From: Streptomyces griseoluteus
GTDB lineage: Bacteria; Actinomycetota; Actinomycetes; Streptomycetales; Streptomycetaceae
Direction: 5' to 3'
Length of the DNA stretch: 64,000 nt
Assembly: GCA_000717735.1 (NCBI GenBank)
Contig: JOBE01000029.1
Coordinates: 92,345-156,344 of the forward strand
A program made the translations under genes and the position numbers. This document shows, piece by piece, positions 34,395 to 42,984 of the stretch. Within the stretch, counting starts at the first letter, position 1. The number at the start of each line of letters is the position of its first letter. The notes beneath the pieces are model-generated. The model ran no database searches, was not told where the DNA came from, and was given only the letters and a program-made list of their open reading frames with translations.

Positions 34395-35720
34395 GTGGCC
34401 CTTTCGTCCCCAGGGACCGGCTCGTCCGGCACATCTGCCACTTCCGGCTCGGCCGGCCCGTCCAGCCCGTCCAGCGCGTCCGGCCCGGCCGGAACATCTG
34501 GCTCGTCCGGAACGTCCGGCACTTCCGCCCGGCCCACCCGTGGCCTGCTCCCGCTGCTCCTCGCCGGCAACACCGCGATGTACGCGCTGTACATCGGTGT
34601 GCCCGGCATGCTCCTCGCGCTCCAGATCGAGGAGATCGACCCGGCCGGCAAGGTGGCGAACTTCGGTCTGGTCTCCGGCATATCCGCGATCTTCGCCACC
34701 GTCTTCAACCCGGTCGCCGGCGCCCTCTCGGACCGCTCGGGCCGCCGCAATCCGTGGATCCTCGCCGGAGGGCTCCTCGCCCTTCCGGTGATGCTGCTCC
34801 TCGGCAGTGTCCACACGATCCTGCTGGTCACCATCGCCTGGTGTCTGGGCCAGGCCGTCATGAACGTCTACCAGGCCGCCCTGACCTCCGTGGTGCCCGA
34901 CCGGGTCCCGGTGGCCGCCCGGGGCAAGGCCTCGGCCGCCGTCGGCCTCGGTCTCCCCATCGGCTCGACGATCGGCGCCCTCGTCGGCGCGGCCTTCTCC
35001 GAGCACTACCGCACCGGCTATCTCGTCTTCGGCGCGATCGTCGCCGCCACCGCCGTGGTGTTCACCGTCCTCGCCCGCGAGGAGCGCATGCCGGCCAAGG
35101 CCCCGCTGCCGGTGAAGGAGCAGATCACCGCCTTCGGCAGCGCGCTCAAGGACCACGACTTCCGGTGGGCGTTCATCGGCCGCGCCCTCCTGGTCCTCGG
35201 CTACTTCGCCGTGGCCGGATTCCAGCTGTACATCCTCAAGGACCACACCGTTCTGCCCTCGGGGCTCACCGCCGAGGGGGCCGTGGCGATCCTCGCGCCG
35301 CTCACGGCGGTCGCCATGGTCGTCTCCACCGTGCTCGGCGGCTGGCTGTCGGACCGGTTCGACCGGCGCAAGCTCTTCGTGGGCGCCTCGGCCGCGCTCG
35401 CCGCCGTCGCCCTGCTGATCCCGGCCTTCTCGACGAGCTGGACGGCGATGCTGGCCTTCGCCGTCGTCAACGGACTCGGCTTCGGCTGCTACATGGCCGT
35501 CGACACGGCCCTGGTGACCATGGTGCTGCCGAAGGCCGAGGACGCCGCCCGTGACATGGGCGTCCTCAACGTCGCCAACGCGGGCCCGCAGATCGTCGCC
35601 CCCTTCGTGGCCTCGCTCGTCGTCTCGCTGAGTGGCGGGTACACGGCGCTGTTCCTGGTCGCGGCCGTACTGTCGGTACTCGGCGCGCTCGCCGTGCGCC
35701 CCATCCGCAGCGTGCGCTGA
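34395..35720 (+). CDS. MFS transporter
   Basis: 441-residue major facilitator with twelve predicted segments. After a Ser/Gly/Thr/Pro-rich, poorly structured N-terminal tail of about 45 residues it begins RGLLPLLLAGNTAMYALYIGVPGMLLALQIEEID. MFS loop 2-3 signature GALSDRSGRRNPWIL and its pseudo-repeat GGWLSDRFDRRKLFV are present. The sequence resembles sugar or drug MFS proteins close to the GPH/SLC45-like group. GTG at 34395 has AGGAGG 5 nt upstream; an upstream ATG at 34329 would place the start inside the operator and was rejected. LacI control suggests a carbohydrate substrate. Confidence 0.87.
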   Translation: MALSSPGTGSSGTSATSGSAGPSSPSSASGPAGTSGSSGTSGTSARPTRGLLPLLLAGNTAMYALYIGVPGMLLALQIEEIDPAGKVANFGLVSGISAIFATVFNPVAGALSDRSGRRNPWILAGGLLALPVMLLLGSVHTILLVTIAWCLGQAVMNVYQAALTSVVPDRVPVAARGKASAAVGLGLPIGSTIGALVGAAFSEHYRTGYLVFGAIVAATAVVFTVLAREERMPAKAPLPVKEQITAFGSALKDHDFRWAFIGRALLVLGYFAVAGFQLYILKDHTVLPSGLTAEGAVAILAPLTAVAMVVSTVLGGWLSDRFDRRKLFVGASAALAAVALLIPAFSTSWTAMLAFAVVNGLGFGCYMAVDTALVTMVLPKAEDAARDMGVLNVANAGPQIVAPFVASLVVSLSGGYTALFLVAAVLSVLGALAVRPIRSVR

Positions 35721-35762
35721 CCCGCGTCGGCGTCCGTGAAGCACCGTCAGAGAGGCCGCACC

Positions 35763-36470
35763 GTGCGCCTGCACAGCACCACTTGGGGTTCCGGCGACCG
35801 GATCGCCCTGCTCGTCCACGGCATCATGGCCGACCACCGCACCTGGCGGCGGGTCGGACCCGCGCTCGCGGCGCGCGGCTACCGGGTGATCGCGGTGGAT
35901 CTGCGGGGACACGGACTGAGCGGGCGGGCTTCGGGGCCTGCGGAGTACCGGCCGGAGGACTACGCCGACGACCTCGTCGAAACCCTTCCATCCGGTGCGG
36001 AGTTGGCCGTCGGGCACTCGCTCGGCGGGCTCGTCCTCGCCCGCGCGCTGGACCGGCTGAAGCCGGCGCGCGCGGTCTACTCCGACCCCGCCTGGCATCT
36101 CGCGGCGGGCGCCGACGGCTACCGGCCCGAGCTGTTCGTCCGGGGCAAGTCGATGACCCGGGAACAGATCAGGGGGTTCAACCCCCACTGGGCGGACGAG
36201 GACCTCGACACCGAGATGGCGTCGGTACGGCTCTGGGACGAGCGGACGGCGTACGGCCTCCTTGACTTCGTGGGGGCCGACCTGTGGCCGGCCCGCGCGT
36301 CCGTCCCCTCCCTGGTCACCCTCGCCGACCCGAGCATGCTGGTCTCCCCCGGCGACGCCCGGATGCTCACGGGCCGCGGCTTCACCGTGCGTACGGTGGA
36401 GAAGTCGGGCCACACCATCCACCGGGACGACTTCGACGGGTTCATGTCCGCGCTGGACGGCTGGATCTGA
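35763..36470 (+). CDS. Alpha/beta-hydrolase
   Basis: 235-residue alpha/beta-hydrolase fold protein. The oxyanion region is LLVHGIMADHRTW. The nucleophile elbow GHSLGG carries the catalytic serine, followed by ALDRLKPARAVYSDPAW and a C-terminal SGHTIHRD with the histidine. An acidic residue near TLADPSML would complete the triad. It lies 42 bp after the MFS gene on the same strand, so co-transcription and common LacI control are likely. GTG at 35763 with GAGAGG is preferred. Substrate not predictable. Confidence 0.85.
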   Translation: MRLHSTTWGSGDRIALLVHGIMADHRTWRRVGPALAARGYRVIAVDLRGHGLSGRASGPAEYRPEDYADDLVETLPSGAELAVGHSLGGLVLARALDRLKPARAVYSDPAWHLAAGADGYRPELFVRGKSMTREQIRGFNPHWADEDLDTEMASVRLWDERTAYGLLDFVGADLWPARASVPSLVTLADPSMLVSPGDARMLTGRGFTVRTVEKSGHTIHRDDFDGFMSALDGWI

Positions 36471-36484
36471 CGTACCGTTCAGGC

Positions 36485-36715
36485 ATGGACGACGCGTCGA
36501 TGGACTCCCCGATGGTGGGACTGCTCGGCCGGGTGACCGGAACCGTCGGGCCCGGTCTCGTCGGCGAGGTGATCGTCCGGATCCGGGGCGGAGCCGAGCA
36601 CTTCCTCGCCCATCCGGCCTCCCCGAAGGAGCGGATCGACGTCGGAACGGTCGTGATGGTCATGGAACATCTCCCTCCGCGTACCGTCTATGTCACAGCC
36701 GCGTACGGCAGTTGA
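36485..36715 (+). CDS. Small NfeD-like OB-fold protein
   Basis: 76 residues, no membrane segment. The core VGLLGRVTGTVGPGLVGEVIVRIRGGAEHFLAHP and RIDVGTVVMVMEHLPPRTVYVT follows the five-strand OB pattern of the cytosolic domain of NfeD proteins. That domain is normally encoded next to SPFH/flotillin genes. The flotillin gene 83 bp downstream supports this. Too short for a full NfeD (no protease or membrane part), it is the stand-alone domain form. Start ATG at 36485 lacks a clear Shine-Dalgarno and could be leaderless or coupled to the hydrolase 14 bp upstream. Confidence 0.75.
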   Translation: MDDASMDSPMVGLLGRVTGTVGPGLVGEVIVRIRGGAEHFLAHPASPKERIDVGTVVMVMEHLPPRTVYVTAAYGS

Positions 36716-36752
36716 CGCAACCGTTGAGTGGCGCCCGTCACAGGCGCACACT

Positions 36753-36787
36753 CCCTTCACCGGGTCCGTGTCGGCTCCGGTGAAGGG
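36753..36787 (+). promoter_or_regulatory. Hairpin that can mask the flotillin ribosome binding site
   Basis: CCCTTCACCGG (36753-36763) pairs perfectly with CCGGTGAAGGG (36777-36787). The right arm contains most of the GAAGGGGGA Shine-Dalgarno of the flotillin ATG at 36799. In RNA this 11-bp stem would occlude translation initiation or act as a weak terminator for the NfeD-like gene. Confidence 0.5.
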
Positions 36788-36798
36788 GGACCCATTTC

Positions 36799-38211
36799 AT
36801 GGGCATCGGCATTCTGGCGGGCGTCGTCGGCGGCGCCTTCGCCGTTCTCATCGGTGTGTTCAAAATGATGTGGCGCGTCGCCGAACCCAACGAGGCGCTG
36901 ATCATCTCCGGTTCCAACCACAAGAACGAGGGCCTCGGCGCGGGGATGGGGTTCCGCATCGTCACCGGCCGCGGCACGCTCGTCCTGCCCGGTGTGCAGG
37001 CGGTGCGCAAGCTCTCGCTCGACCTCAACGAGACCCAGCTGTCCGTCGAGTGCGTCACCCACCAGGGGATTCCGCTCAAGGTCCGCGGTGTGGTGATCTT
37101 CAAGGTCGGTGACGACTTCGTGTCGATCGCCAACGCCGCCCGCCGTTTCCTCGACCAGCAGAAGCTGATGAGCGAGCGGGTGCACATCGTCTTCGCCGGT
37201 CATCTCCGCGCCATCGTCGGCGGGTTGACCGTCGAGGACATGATCCGTGACCGGGAGAAGCTGACCGGGCAGGCCCGTTCGGCCTGTGGCACGGAGATGG
37301 AGAAGCTCGGCCTGATCGTCGACTCGCTGCAGATCCACGAGATCGAGGACCCGACCGGCTACATCAAGAACCTGGCCGCCCCGCACGCGGCCGCCGTCCA
37401 GCGGGACGCGCGGATCGCGCAGGCCGAGGCGAACCGGCGGGCGACCGAGGCCGAGCAGCAGGCCGCGGCGCGCATGTCGGAGGCGACCCGCGACAGCGAG
37501 ATCCTCCAGGCGGGCTACCAGGCCGAACGGGACGAGGCCACGGCCAAGGCCCGGCAGGCGGGGCCGCTGGCCGACGCGGCCTCGCGCCAGGAGGTCGTGG
37601 TCCAGGAGACCCGGGTGGCCGAACTGGAGGGACACCGCAAGGAGCAGCAGCTGCAGGCGGAGGTCCGCAAGCCCGCCGACGCGATGGCGTACGAGACCCG
37701 GACGCTCGCGGAGGCCGAGCGTGACGCCCGGATCTCGGCGGCGGAGGCCGACGCGAAGGAGACGGAGCTGGCGAGCGCGGCCATGGCCACGGCGACCCGG
37801 CTCACCGGTGAGGCCGAGGCGGCGGCCCAGCACGCCAAGGGTCTCGCGGTCGCCGAGGCGACACGGGCGAAGGGTCTGGCGGAGGCCGAGGCGATCAAGG
37901 CGCGCGCGGCGGCGCTCGCCGAGAACCAGGAGGCGGTGGTCGCGCAGCAGCTGGCCGAGAAGTGGCCGGAGATCGTCTCCGCGGGCGCGTCCGCGTTCGG
38001 GAACGTGGACCAGATGGTGCTGCTCAACGGCGCCGACGGCATGGCGGACGTGTTCGCCAAGGCGCTGACCATGGGCGGGACCGGGCTCGGTCTGGCCCGG
38101 CAGCTCCTGTCGACGATGAACCCGGCGGCTCAGGAGCGGCTCGGTGCGGAGCCGCCGGCTCCTCGCGCGGCGGAGAAGAGCGTCGAGATCACGGTGAGCG
38201 ACGGGGAGTAG
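36799..38211 (+). CDS. Flotillin-like SPFH-domain protein
   Basis: 470 residues. An N-terminal membrane hairpin (ILAGVVGGAFAVLIGVFKMM) is followed by an SPFH/band-7 domain: EALIISGS, TGRGTLVLPGVQAVRKLSLDL, THQGIPLKVRGVVIFKVGD, and EDPTGYIKNLAAPHAAA. A long Ala/Glu/Arg-rich coiled coil (about residues 190-390) and a C-terminal oligomerisation segment (WPEIVSAGASAFGNVDQMVLLNGADGM) complete the flotillin pattern. Flotillins organise functional membrane microdomains. Pairing with an NfeD-like protein is the usual context. ATG at 36799 with GAAGGGGGA, which lies in a hairpin. Confidence 0.92.
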   Translation: MGIGILAGVVGGAFAVLIGVFKMMWRVAEPNEALIISGSNHKNEGLGAGMGFRIVTGRGTLVLPGVQAVRKLSLDLNETQLSVECVTHQGIPLKVRGVVIFKVGDDFVSIANAARRFLDQQKLMSERVHIVFAGHLRAIVGGLTVEDMIRDREKLTGQARSACGTEMEKLGLIVDSLQIHEIEDPTGYIKNLAAPHAAAVQRDARIAQAEANRRATEAEQQAAARMSEATRDSEILQAGYQAERDEATAKARQAGPLADAASRQEVVVQETRVAELEGHRKEQQLQAEVRKPADAMAYETRTLAEAERDARISAAEADAKETELASAAMATATRLTGEAEAAAQHAKGLAVAEATRAKGLAEAEAIKARAAALAENQEAVVAQQLAEKWPEIVSAGASAFGNVDQMVLLNGADGMADVFAKALTMGGTGLGLARQLLSTMNPAAQERLGAEPPAPRAAEKSVEITVSDGE

Positions 38212-38243
38212 CGAGCGACGCGAGGGGGTCGCCCGTCCGTACC

Positions 38244-38280
38244 GACCGGGCCCGGTGCCGTCGCGGCGCCGGGCCCGGTC
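38244..38280. terminator. Terminator hairpin between flotillin and the small basic gene
   Basis: 17-bp stem (one G-T wobble) 38244-38260/38264-38280 with loop TCG. It lies 33 bp past the flotillin stop and 37 bp from the convergent small gene, so it can serve both. Confidence 0.7.
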
Positions 38281-38316
38281 GTGCGCGTGGCCTCGGGGGC
38301 GGCCTGCGTCGCCGCC

Positions 38317-38487
38317 TCAGTTGTGGCCGAACTTGCGTTCCTTGCGGTGGGACGTGTGCTCGACGAGGGGCATCGAGGGCTCTCTCCTCGGCGCCGCCGC
38401 GGTCTGCTCCTTCGCGGCCGCCTCGGTACGGTGCTCGTGGCCGCCGGTACGGGCTCCCCGGTTCGTCCGGGTCTGTTTCTTGCCCAC
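38317..38487 (-). CDS. Small basic protein, 56 residues
   Basis: GTG start at 38487 with GGGAGG 7 nt upstream and TGA at 38317-38319. The product begins VGKKQTRTNRGARTGGHEHRTEAAAK and ends PLVEHTSHRKERKFGHN. It is basic and hydrophilic, with no signal or membrane segment and many His/Lys/Arg residues. The good ribosome binding site and normal third-position GC support a real gene despite its size. It is flanked by a terminator on its 3' side. Possibly RNA- or nucleoid-associated, by charge alone. No family was recognised. Confidence 0.65.
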   Translation of the reverse strand: MGKKQTRTNRGARTGGHEHRTEAAAKEQTAAAPRREPSMPLVEHTSHRKERKFGHN

Positions 38488-38564
38488 GATCCTGCCTCCC
38501 GTGACGGGTGTCGGACTCCGGTCCGTGTCCCCTCAGCCTGGCACGGGGGCAGGGCCACCGCATG

Positions 38565-39407
38565 TCAGAACGGGCGCCCCAGCACCCGGGCGAAGGCGGC
38601 GAGCGTGGGCGTGCCCGAGGCGCGGTCCAGGACCGCGAAGACGACCTCCTCGAAGTGGCCGGCGAAGCGCCCGTCCCCGGTGAGCAGCGCCTTGAAGGCG
38701 CCCGCGACCTGTACCGGGTCGTTCTGGAAGACCCCGCAGCCCCAGGCGCCGAGCACGAGCCGCCGGTATCCCGTCGCAGCCGCCGTCTCGAGGACGCGCT
38801 CGGCGCGGCTCGCGAGGGCGGCGGGAATCCGGGCGGCGAGCTCGGGGGTGCGGCGGCGGACGACACCCGCGTTGGGTGCGGGCGAGGTGAGGAAGCCGAC
38901 GGCGAAGGGGGCGTCGAGGAGGGCACCGCGGTCGTCGCGGAAGACCGGCACGCGGGGCGAGTGGATGACCCGGTCGGTGTAGAAGGCGTCCCGTTCCTCC
39001 CTGTGGTGGGTGTAGTAGGCGGGGGCGCGCAGCAGCGTGGCGTGGAGGGCGGAGGAGCGGCAGAGCGCCTCCTCCTGGGCCTGGGCGCCGTTGAGGTAGC
39101 CGCCGCCGGGGTTGCGGGCGGAGGCGAAGTTCAGGACGGCCACCGGGCGGCCGCTGTCGGCGGCGGTCATCCGGCGGGCGGCGGCCAGGCTGCTCTCGCC
39201 GGTGACGTCGATGGCGGGCGTGCGGTCGGTGTCGGGGGTGACCGTGACGGCGTCGGGGCCGTACAGGCGGGTTCCGGCCAGGGCGGCGGTCAGGTCATCG
39301 GTGAGGGAGACGGTCCGGCCGTCGGGGGCCTGGTACCGGCCCGCCGCCACGATCTCCTCGGTCTGCCGCGCGATGGCGCGCAGTCGTGCACTCATGTGTC
39401 TCAGCAT
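38565..39407 (-). CDS. TIGR02452-type microbial PARG-like (macro-domain) protein
   Basis: 280-residue protein of the bacterial poly(ADP-ribose) glycohydrolase-like group. The catalytic signature GGG-x6-QEE appears as NPGGGYLNGAQAQEEALCRSS. LRAPAYY, RDAFYTDRVIHSPRVPVFRDD and LGAWGCGVFQNDPVQVA are standard in this family. It would remove or hydrolyse ADP-ribose chains or O-acetyl-ADP-ribose. ATG at 39407 has GAAGGGGA upstream; the second ATG at 39395 is weaker. It is divergent from egtA. Confidence 0.88.
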   Translation of the reverse strand: MLRHMSARLRAIARQTEEIVAAGRYQAPDGRTVSLTDDLTAALAGTRLYGPDAVTVTPDTDRTPAIDVTGESSLAAARRMTAADSGRPVAVLNFASARNPGGGYLNGAQAQEEALCRSSALHATLLRAPAYYTHHREERDAFYTDRVIHSPRVPVFRDDRGALLDAPFAVGFLTSPAPNAGVVRRRTPELAARIPAALASRAERVLETAAATGYRRLVLGAWGCGVFQNDPVQVAGAFKALLTGDGRFAGHFEEVVFAVLDRASGTPTLAAFARVLGRPF

Positions 39408-39557
39408 GATCGTTTCGTCCCCTTCGCCACAACGGGTTTTCCCGGGACGGAGGGCCGCCCGGGACTCCGTGGCGGCCGTCCCCGGAGACACGGGCGGAGG
39501 GGCGATTTCGGACAGCCAGGGGCGCACGGGGGCGCATTCCACCGGTCCAGGGCGCTC

Positions 39558-39587
39558 TTGCACGCCGCCCGGTGGTGGCTTTAGGTG
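39558..39587 (+). promoter_or_regulatory. Putative HrdB-type promoter of the egt operon
   Basis: TTGCAC (39558-39563) and TAGGTG (39582-39587) with an 18-bp spacer resemble the streptomycete vegetative consensus (TTGACA, TAGGTT). Transcription would start near 39594, about 42 nt before the egtA ATG. Confidence 0.4.
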
Positions 39588-39635
39588 GAGACAGCGACTT
39601 CCCGGGAACAGTCCCGATGACCTGGAGGTGTACGG

Positions 39636-40895
39636 ATGTCGTCGAGCGGCATACCGAGTGGTGGGCCCCCTCTCACCGAGCGGGAGGCGGAGGACCTGCT
39701 GCGGTGTATCTGCTTCAAGACCGGCCCGCCCCGCACCGTGGGGGTGGAGCTGGAATGGCTCGTGCACGAGCTGCGTGACCCCCGGCTCCCCGTACGGCCG
39801 CCGAGGCTCGCGGCGGCCCTCGATACCGTGCGGTCCCTGCCGCTGGTGTCGTCCCTGACCTTCGAACCCGGCGGGCAGCTGGAGCTCAGCTCGCTCCCGG
39901 CCGGGTCGCTCATGGAGTGTCTCGACTCGCTCTCCGCCGATCTGCGGGCGGTGCGGTCGGCGCTCGGACCGCTCGGTCTGACCCTCAGCGGATACGGGGT
40001 GGACCCCTGGCACGCGCCGCGCGGCCGGGTGCTCCACGAGCCGCGGTACGACGCCATGGAGACCGCTCTCGACCGTACCGGGCCCTCCGGGCGGGCGATG
40101 ATGTGCGACTCGGCGTCGGTGCAGATCTGTCTCGACGCGGGCGTCGAGGAGCCGGGTCCGCTCGGCTACCACCGGAGGTGGCGGCTCGCCCACCTCGTCG
40201 GCGCGGTGCTCGTGGCCGCCTTCGCCAACTCCCCGCTGCACGGCGGCCGGCGCACCGGCTGGCGCTCCACCCGGCAGGCCCTGTGGACCGACCTCGATCC
40301 CCGGCGGGCGCTCGCGCCACCGCCGGACGGCGAGCCGCGCGCGGAGTGGGCCGCGCACGTCCTGGACACCCCGGTGATGTGCGTACGCGCCGAGGAGGGG
40401 CCGTGGGCCGTGCCGGAGGGGCTGACCTTCCGCGACTGGCTGCGCACGGGCCTGCCCCGGCCCGCCGACGCCGACGACCTGCGCTATCACATGACGACCC
40501 TCTTCCCGCCGGTCCGTCCCCGTGGCCATCTGGAGTTGCGGATGGTCGACGCGCAGCCGGGCCGGGACGGCTGGATGGTGCCGGTGGCCGTGACGACGGC
40601 GGTCTTCGACGACCCGGAGGCGGCGGAGACCGTGTACCGAGCGGTCAAGCCGCTCGCGGAGCGGGCCGGGAGCGGCCCCGCGCCGCGCAATCCGCTCTGG
40701 CTCGCGGCTGCCCGCGAGGGCCTCGCCGACCCGGAGCTGCACGCCGCCGCCCGCGCCGTGTTCTCCGCCTCCCTGGAGGCCCTGCCCCGGATCGGGGCGA
40801 GCGAGGAGCTGCGACGGGCGGTCGCCGCCTTCCACGAGCGGTACGTGATTCCCGGGAGCTGCCCGGCCGACGACTTCGAGGCGGTGACGTCATGA
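39636..40895 (+). CDS. egtA: Glutamate-cysteine ligase EgtA
   Basis: 419-residue GCS2-type ligase making gamma-glutamylcysteine for ergothioneine synthesis. Motifs include VGVELEWLVHELRD, LTFEPGGQLELSS, DSASVQICLDAG, ANSPLHGG and HLELRMVDAQP. The ATG has GGAGG 7 nt upstream. It is the first gene of the four-gene egtABCD operon, and its stop overlaps egtB (ATGA). The glutamylcysteine produced here is the sulfur donor used by EgtB. The actinobacterial egtABCD order confirms the assignment over glutathione synthesis, which streptomycetes lack. Confidence 0.93.
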   Translation: MSSSGIPSGGPPLTEREAEDLLRCICFKTGPPRTVGVELEWLVHELRDPRLPVRPPRLAAALDTVRSLPLVSSLTFEPGGQLELSSLPAGSLMECLDSLSADLRAVRSALGPLGLTLSGYGVDPWHAPRGRVLHEPRYDAMETALDRTGPSGRAMMCDSASVQICLDAGVEEPGPLGYHRRWRLAHLVGAVLVAAFANSPLHGGRRTGWRSTRQALWTDLDPRRALAPPPDGEPRAEWAAHVLDTPVMCVRAEEGPWAVPEGLTFRDWLRTGLPRPADADDLRYHMTTLFPPVRPRGHLELRMVDAQPGRDGWMVPVAVTTAVFDDPEAAETVYRAVKPLAERAGSGPAPRNPLWLAAAREGLADPELHAAARAVFSASLEALPRIGASEELRRAVAAFHERYVIPGSCPADDFEAVTS

Positions 40896-42232
40896 CGGCG
40901 ACGACAGGAACCGAGCTCGATCCTGAGGTCCTGCGGCGGAGGGCCCTTGAGGCCCTGACCGTCGCCAGGGCCAGGACGGCGCTGCTGACCTCCTGCGTGG
41001 AGGACGGTGAACTCACGGCCCAGCACTCCCCGTTGATGTCTCCGCTGGTGTGGGACCTGGCGCACATCGGCAACCAGGAGGAGCAGTGGCTGTGGCGGGC
41101 CGTGGCGGGGCAGGAGGCCCTGCGGCCCGAGATCGACTCGCTCTACGACGCCTTCGAGCATCCGCGCGCCACCCGCCCCTCGCTGCCGCTGCTCGCTCCG
41201 GGCGAGGCGCGGGCCTACGCGGCGGACGTCCGGCTCCGTGTCCTCGGCATCCTGGAGCGCACGCCGTTCGAGGGGCGGCCGCTGCTCGACGCGGCGTTCG
41301 CGTTCGGCATGATCGCCCAGCACGAACAGCAGCACGACGAGACGATGCTGATCACCCATCAGCTACGGAAGGGTCCGGTCGCGCTGACCGCACCCCCGCC
41401 GCCCGCCACGGTCACCGGCCGGCTTCCCGCAGAAGTCCTCGTTCCCGGCGGCCCGTTCACGATGGGGACCTCCGGCGAACCGTGGGCGCTCGACAACGAG
41501 CGTCCGGCGCACCCGCGGGTCGTGCCCGCCTTCCACATCGACACGACACCGGTGACCAACGGCGCCTATCTGGCGTTCATGGCCGACGGCGGGTACACCG
41601 ACCGGCGCTGGTGGCGGCCCGAGGGCTGGGCGCAGATCAGGGAGCACGGCATCACGGCACCGCTGTTCTGGCGCAAGGAGGGCGGCGAGTGGTTGCGCCG
41701 CCGGTTCGGGGTGACGGAGCCGGTGGCGCAGTCACCCGCCGTGGAGGAGCCCGTCCTGCACGTGAGCTGGTACGAGGCGGACGCGTACGCGCGCTGGGCG
41801 GGGCGGCGGCTGCCGACCGAGGCCGAGTGGGAGAAGGCCGCCCGCCACGACCCGGTCTCCGGGCGTTCGCGCCGCTACCCCTGGGGCGACGCGGACCCGG
41901 GTCCCGAGCACGCCAACCTCGGGCAGCGGCATCTGCGGCCCGCGCCGGCCGGCAGCTACCCGGCGGGCGCCTCGCCGCTCGGCGTACGGCAGTTGATCGG
42001 TGACGTGTGGGAGTGGACGGCGAGCGATTTCCTGCCGTACCCGGGGTTCACGGCCTTCCCGTACAAGGAGTACTCGGAGGTGTTCTTCGGGCCGGAGCAC
42101 AAGGTGCTGCGCGGCGGTTCGTTCGCCGTGGACCCGGTCGCGTGCCGGGGTACCTTCCGCAACTGGGACCTGCCGGTGCGGCGCCAGATCTTCTCCGGCT
42201 TCCGTACCGCACGCAGCGCGGAGCTAGACTGA
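40892..42232 (+). CDS. egtB: Ergothioneine sulfoxide synthase EgtB
   Basis: 446-residue non-heme iron enzyme joining gamma-glutamylcysteine and hercynine with O2. An N-terminal DinB-like region provides the iron ligands: HIGNQEEQW and HEQQHDETM (His-x3-His-x-Glu). The C-terminal FGE/sulfatase-modifying domain contains GGPFTMGTSG, RPAHPRVVPAFHID, GRRLPTEAEWEKAAR, GDVWEWTASDF and VLRGGSFAVDP. The length matches the usual actinobacterial EgtB (430-450). Overlaps egtA by 4 nt and egtC by 1 nt (TGATG). Confidence 0.95.
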   Translation: MTATTGTELDPEVLRRRALEALTVARARTALLTSCVEDGELTAQHSPLMSPLVWDLAHIGNQEEQWLWRAVAGQEALRPEIDSLYDAFEHPRATRPSLPLLAPGEARAYAADVRLRVLGILERTPFEGRPLLDAAFAFGMIAQHEQQHDETMLITHQLRKGPVALTAPPPPATVTGRLPAEVLVPGGPFTMGTSGEPWALDNERPAHPRVVPAFHIDTTPVTNGAYLAFMADGGYTDRRWWRPEGWAQIREHGITAPLFWRKEGGEWLRRRFGVTEPVAQSPAVEEPVLHVSWYEADAYARWAGRRLPTEAEWEKAARHDPVSGRSRRYPWGDADPGPEHANLGQRHLRPAPAGSYPAGASPLGVRQLIGDVWEWTASDFLPYPGFTAFPYKEYSEVFFGPEHKVLRGGSFAVDPVACRGTFRNWDLPVRRQIFSGFRTARSAELD

Positions 42233-42984
42233 TGTGCCGTCACATCGCCTACGTGGGCGAGCCGGTGACGCTCGGGGAGCTGATCGTCGGCCCGGAGCAC
42301 GCCCTGCTGCGCCAGGCCTGGGAACCCCGTACACAGAGCAGCGGTGTGGTGAACGCCGACGGCTTCGGGGTGGGCTGGTACGCCGAGGGCGATCCCGTGC
42401 CCGCCCGCTACCGGCGCACGGGCCCCATCTGGGGCGACCTGTCCTTCGCCGACCTCGCCCGGGTGGTGCGCTCCCGGGCACTGCTCGCGGCGGTCCGGGG
42501 GGCCACCCTGCCGGGCGCGGACGGGGAGGCCGCGGCGGCTCCGTTCGCCGGCGGACCGTGGCTGTTCAGCCACAACGGCGCCGTCGCCGGCTGGCCCGAC
42601 TCCCTGGCGGCGCTCGCCGGTGCGCTGCCGCCCGGTGAACTGCTCCGGATCGAGGCGCGCACCGACTCGGCGCTGCTCTGGGCGCTCGTCCTGCACCGAC
42701 TGCGGGCCGGTGACGCGCCGGGGTCCGCGCTGGCCGACACGGTACGGGAGGCCGCCGCCGCGGCCCCCGGGTCGCGGCTGAACCTGCTGCTCACCGACGG
42801 TGTCCGGATCGCCGCGACCACGTGGGAGAACGGCCTCTGGTACCTGAAGGGTCCCGACCGGGTGGTCGTGGCCTCCGAACCGTACGACGACGATCCGCGC
42901 TGGCGGGAGGTCCCGGAGCACACGCTCCTGACCGCCACCCGCGCCGACGTCACCCTCACCCCGCTCAAGGAGCCGTCCGCGTGA
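42232..42984 (+). CDS. egtC: Class II glutamine amidotransferase-like EgtC
   Basis: 250-residue Ntn hydrolase. Cys2 is the N-terminal nucleophile (MCRHIAYVG), followed by SSGVVNADGFGVGWY and FSHNGAVAGWPDS. EgtC removes the gamma-glutamyl group from the sulfoxide made by EgtB. Stop codon overlaps egtD (GTGA). The placement between egtB and egtD and the compact size are characteristic. Confidence 0.94.
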   Translation: MCRHIAYVGEPVTLGELIVGPEHALLRQAWEPRTQSSGVVNADGFGVGWYAEGDPVPARYRRTGPIWGDLSFADLARVVRSRALLAAVRGATLPGADGEAAAAPFAGGPWLFSHNGAVAGWPDSLAALAGALPPGELLRIEARTDSALLWALVLHRLRAGDAPGSALADTVREAAAAAPGSRLNLLLTDGVRIAATTWENGLWYLKGPDRVVVASEPYDDDPRWREVPEHTLLTATRADVTLTPLKEPSA

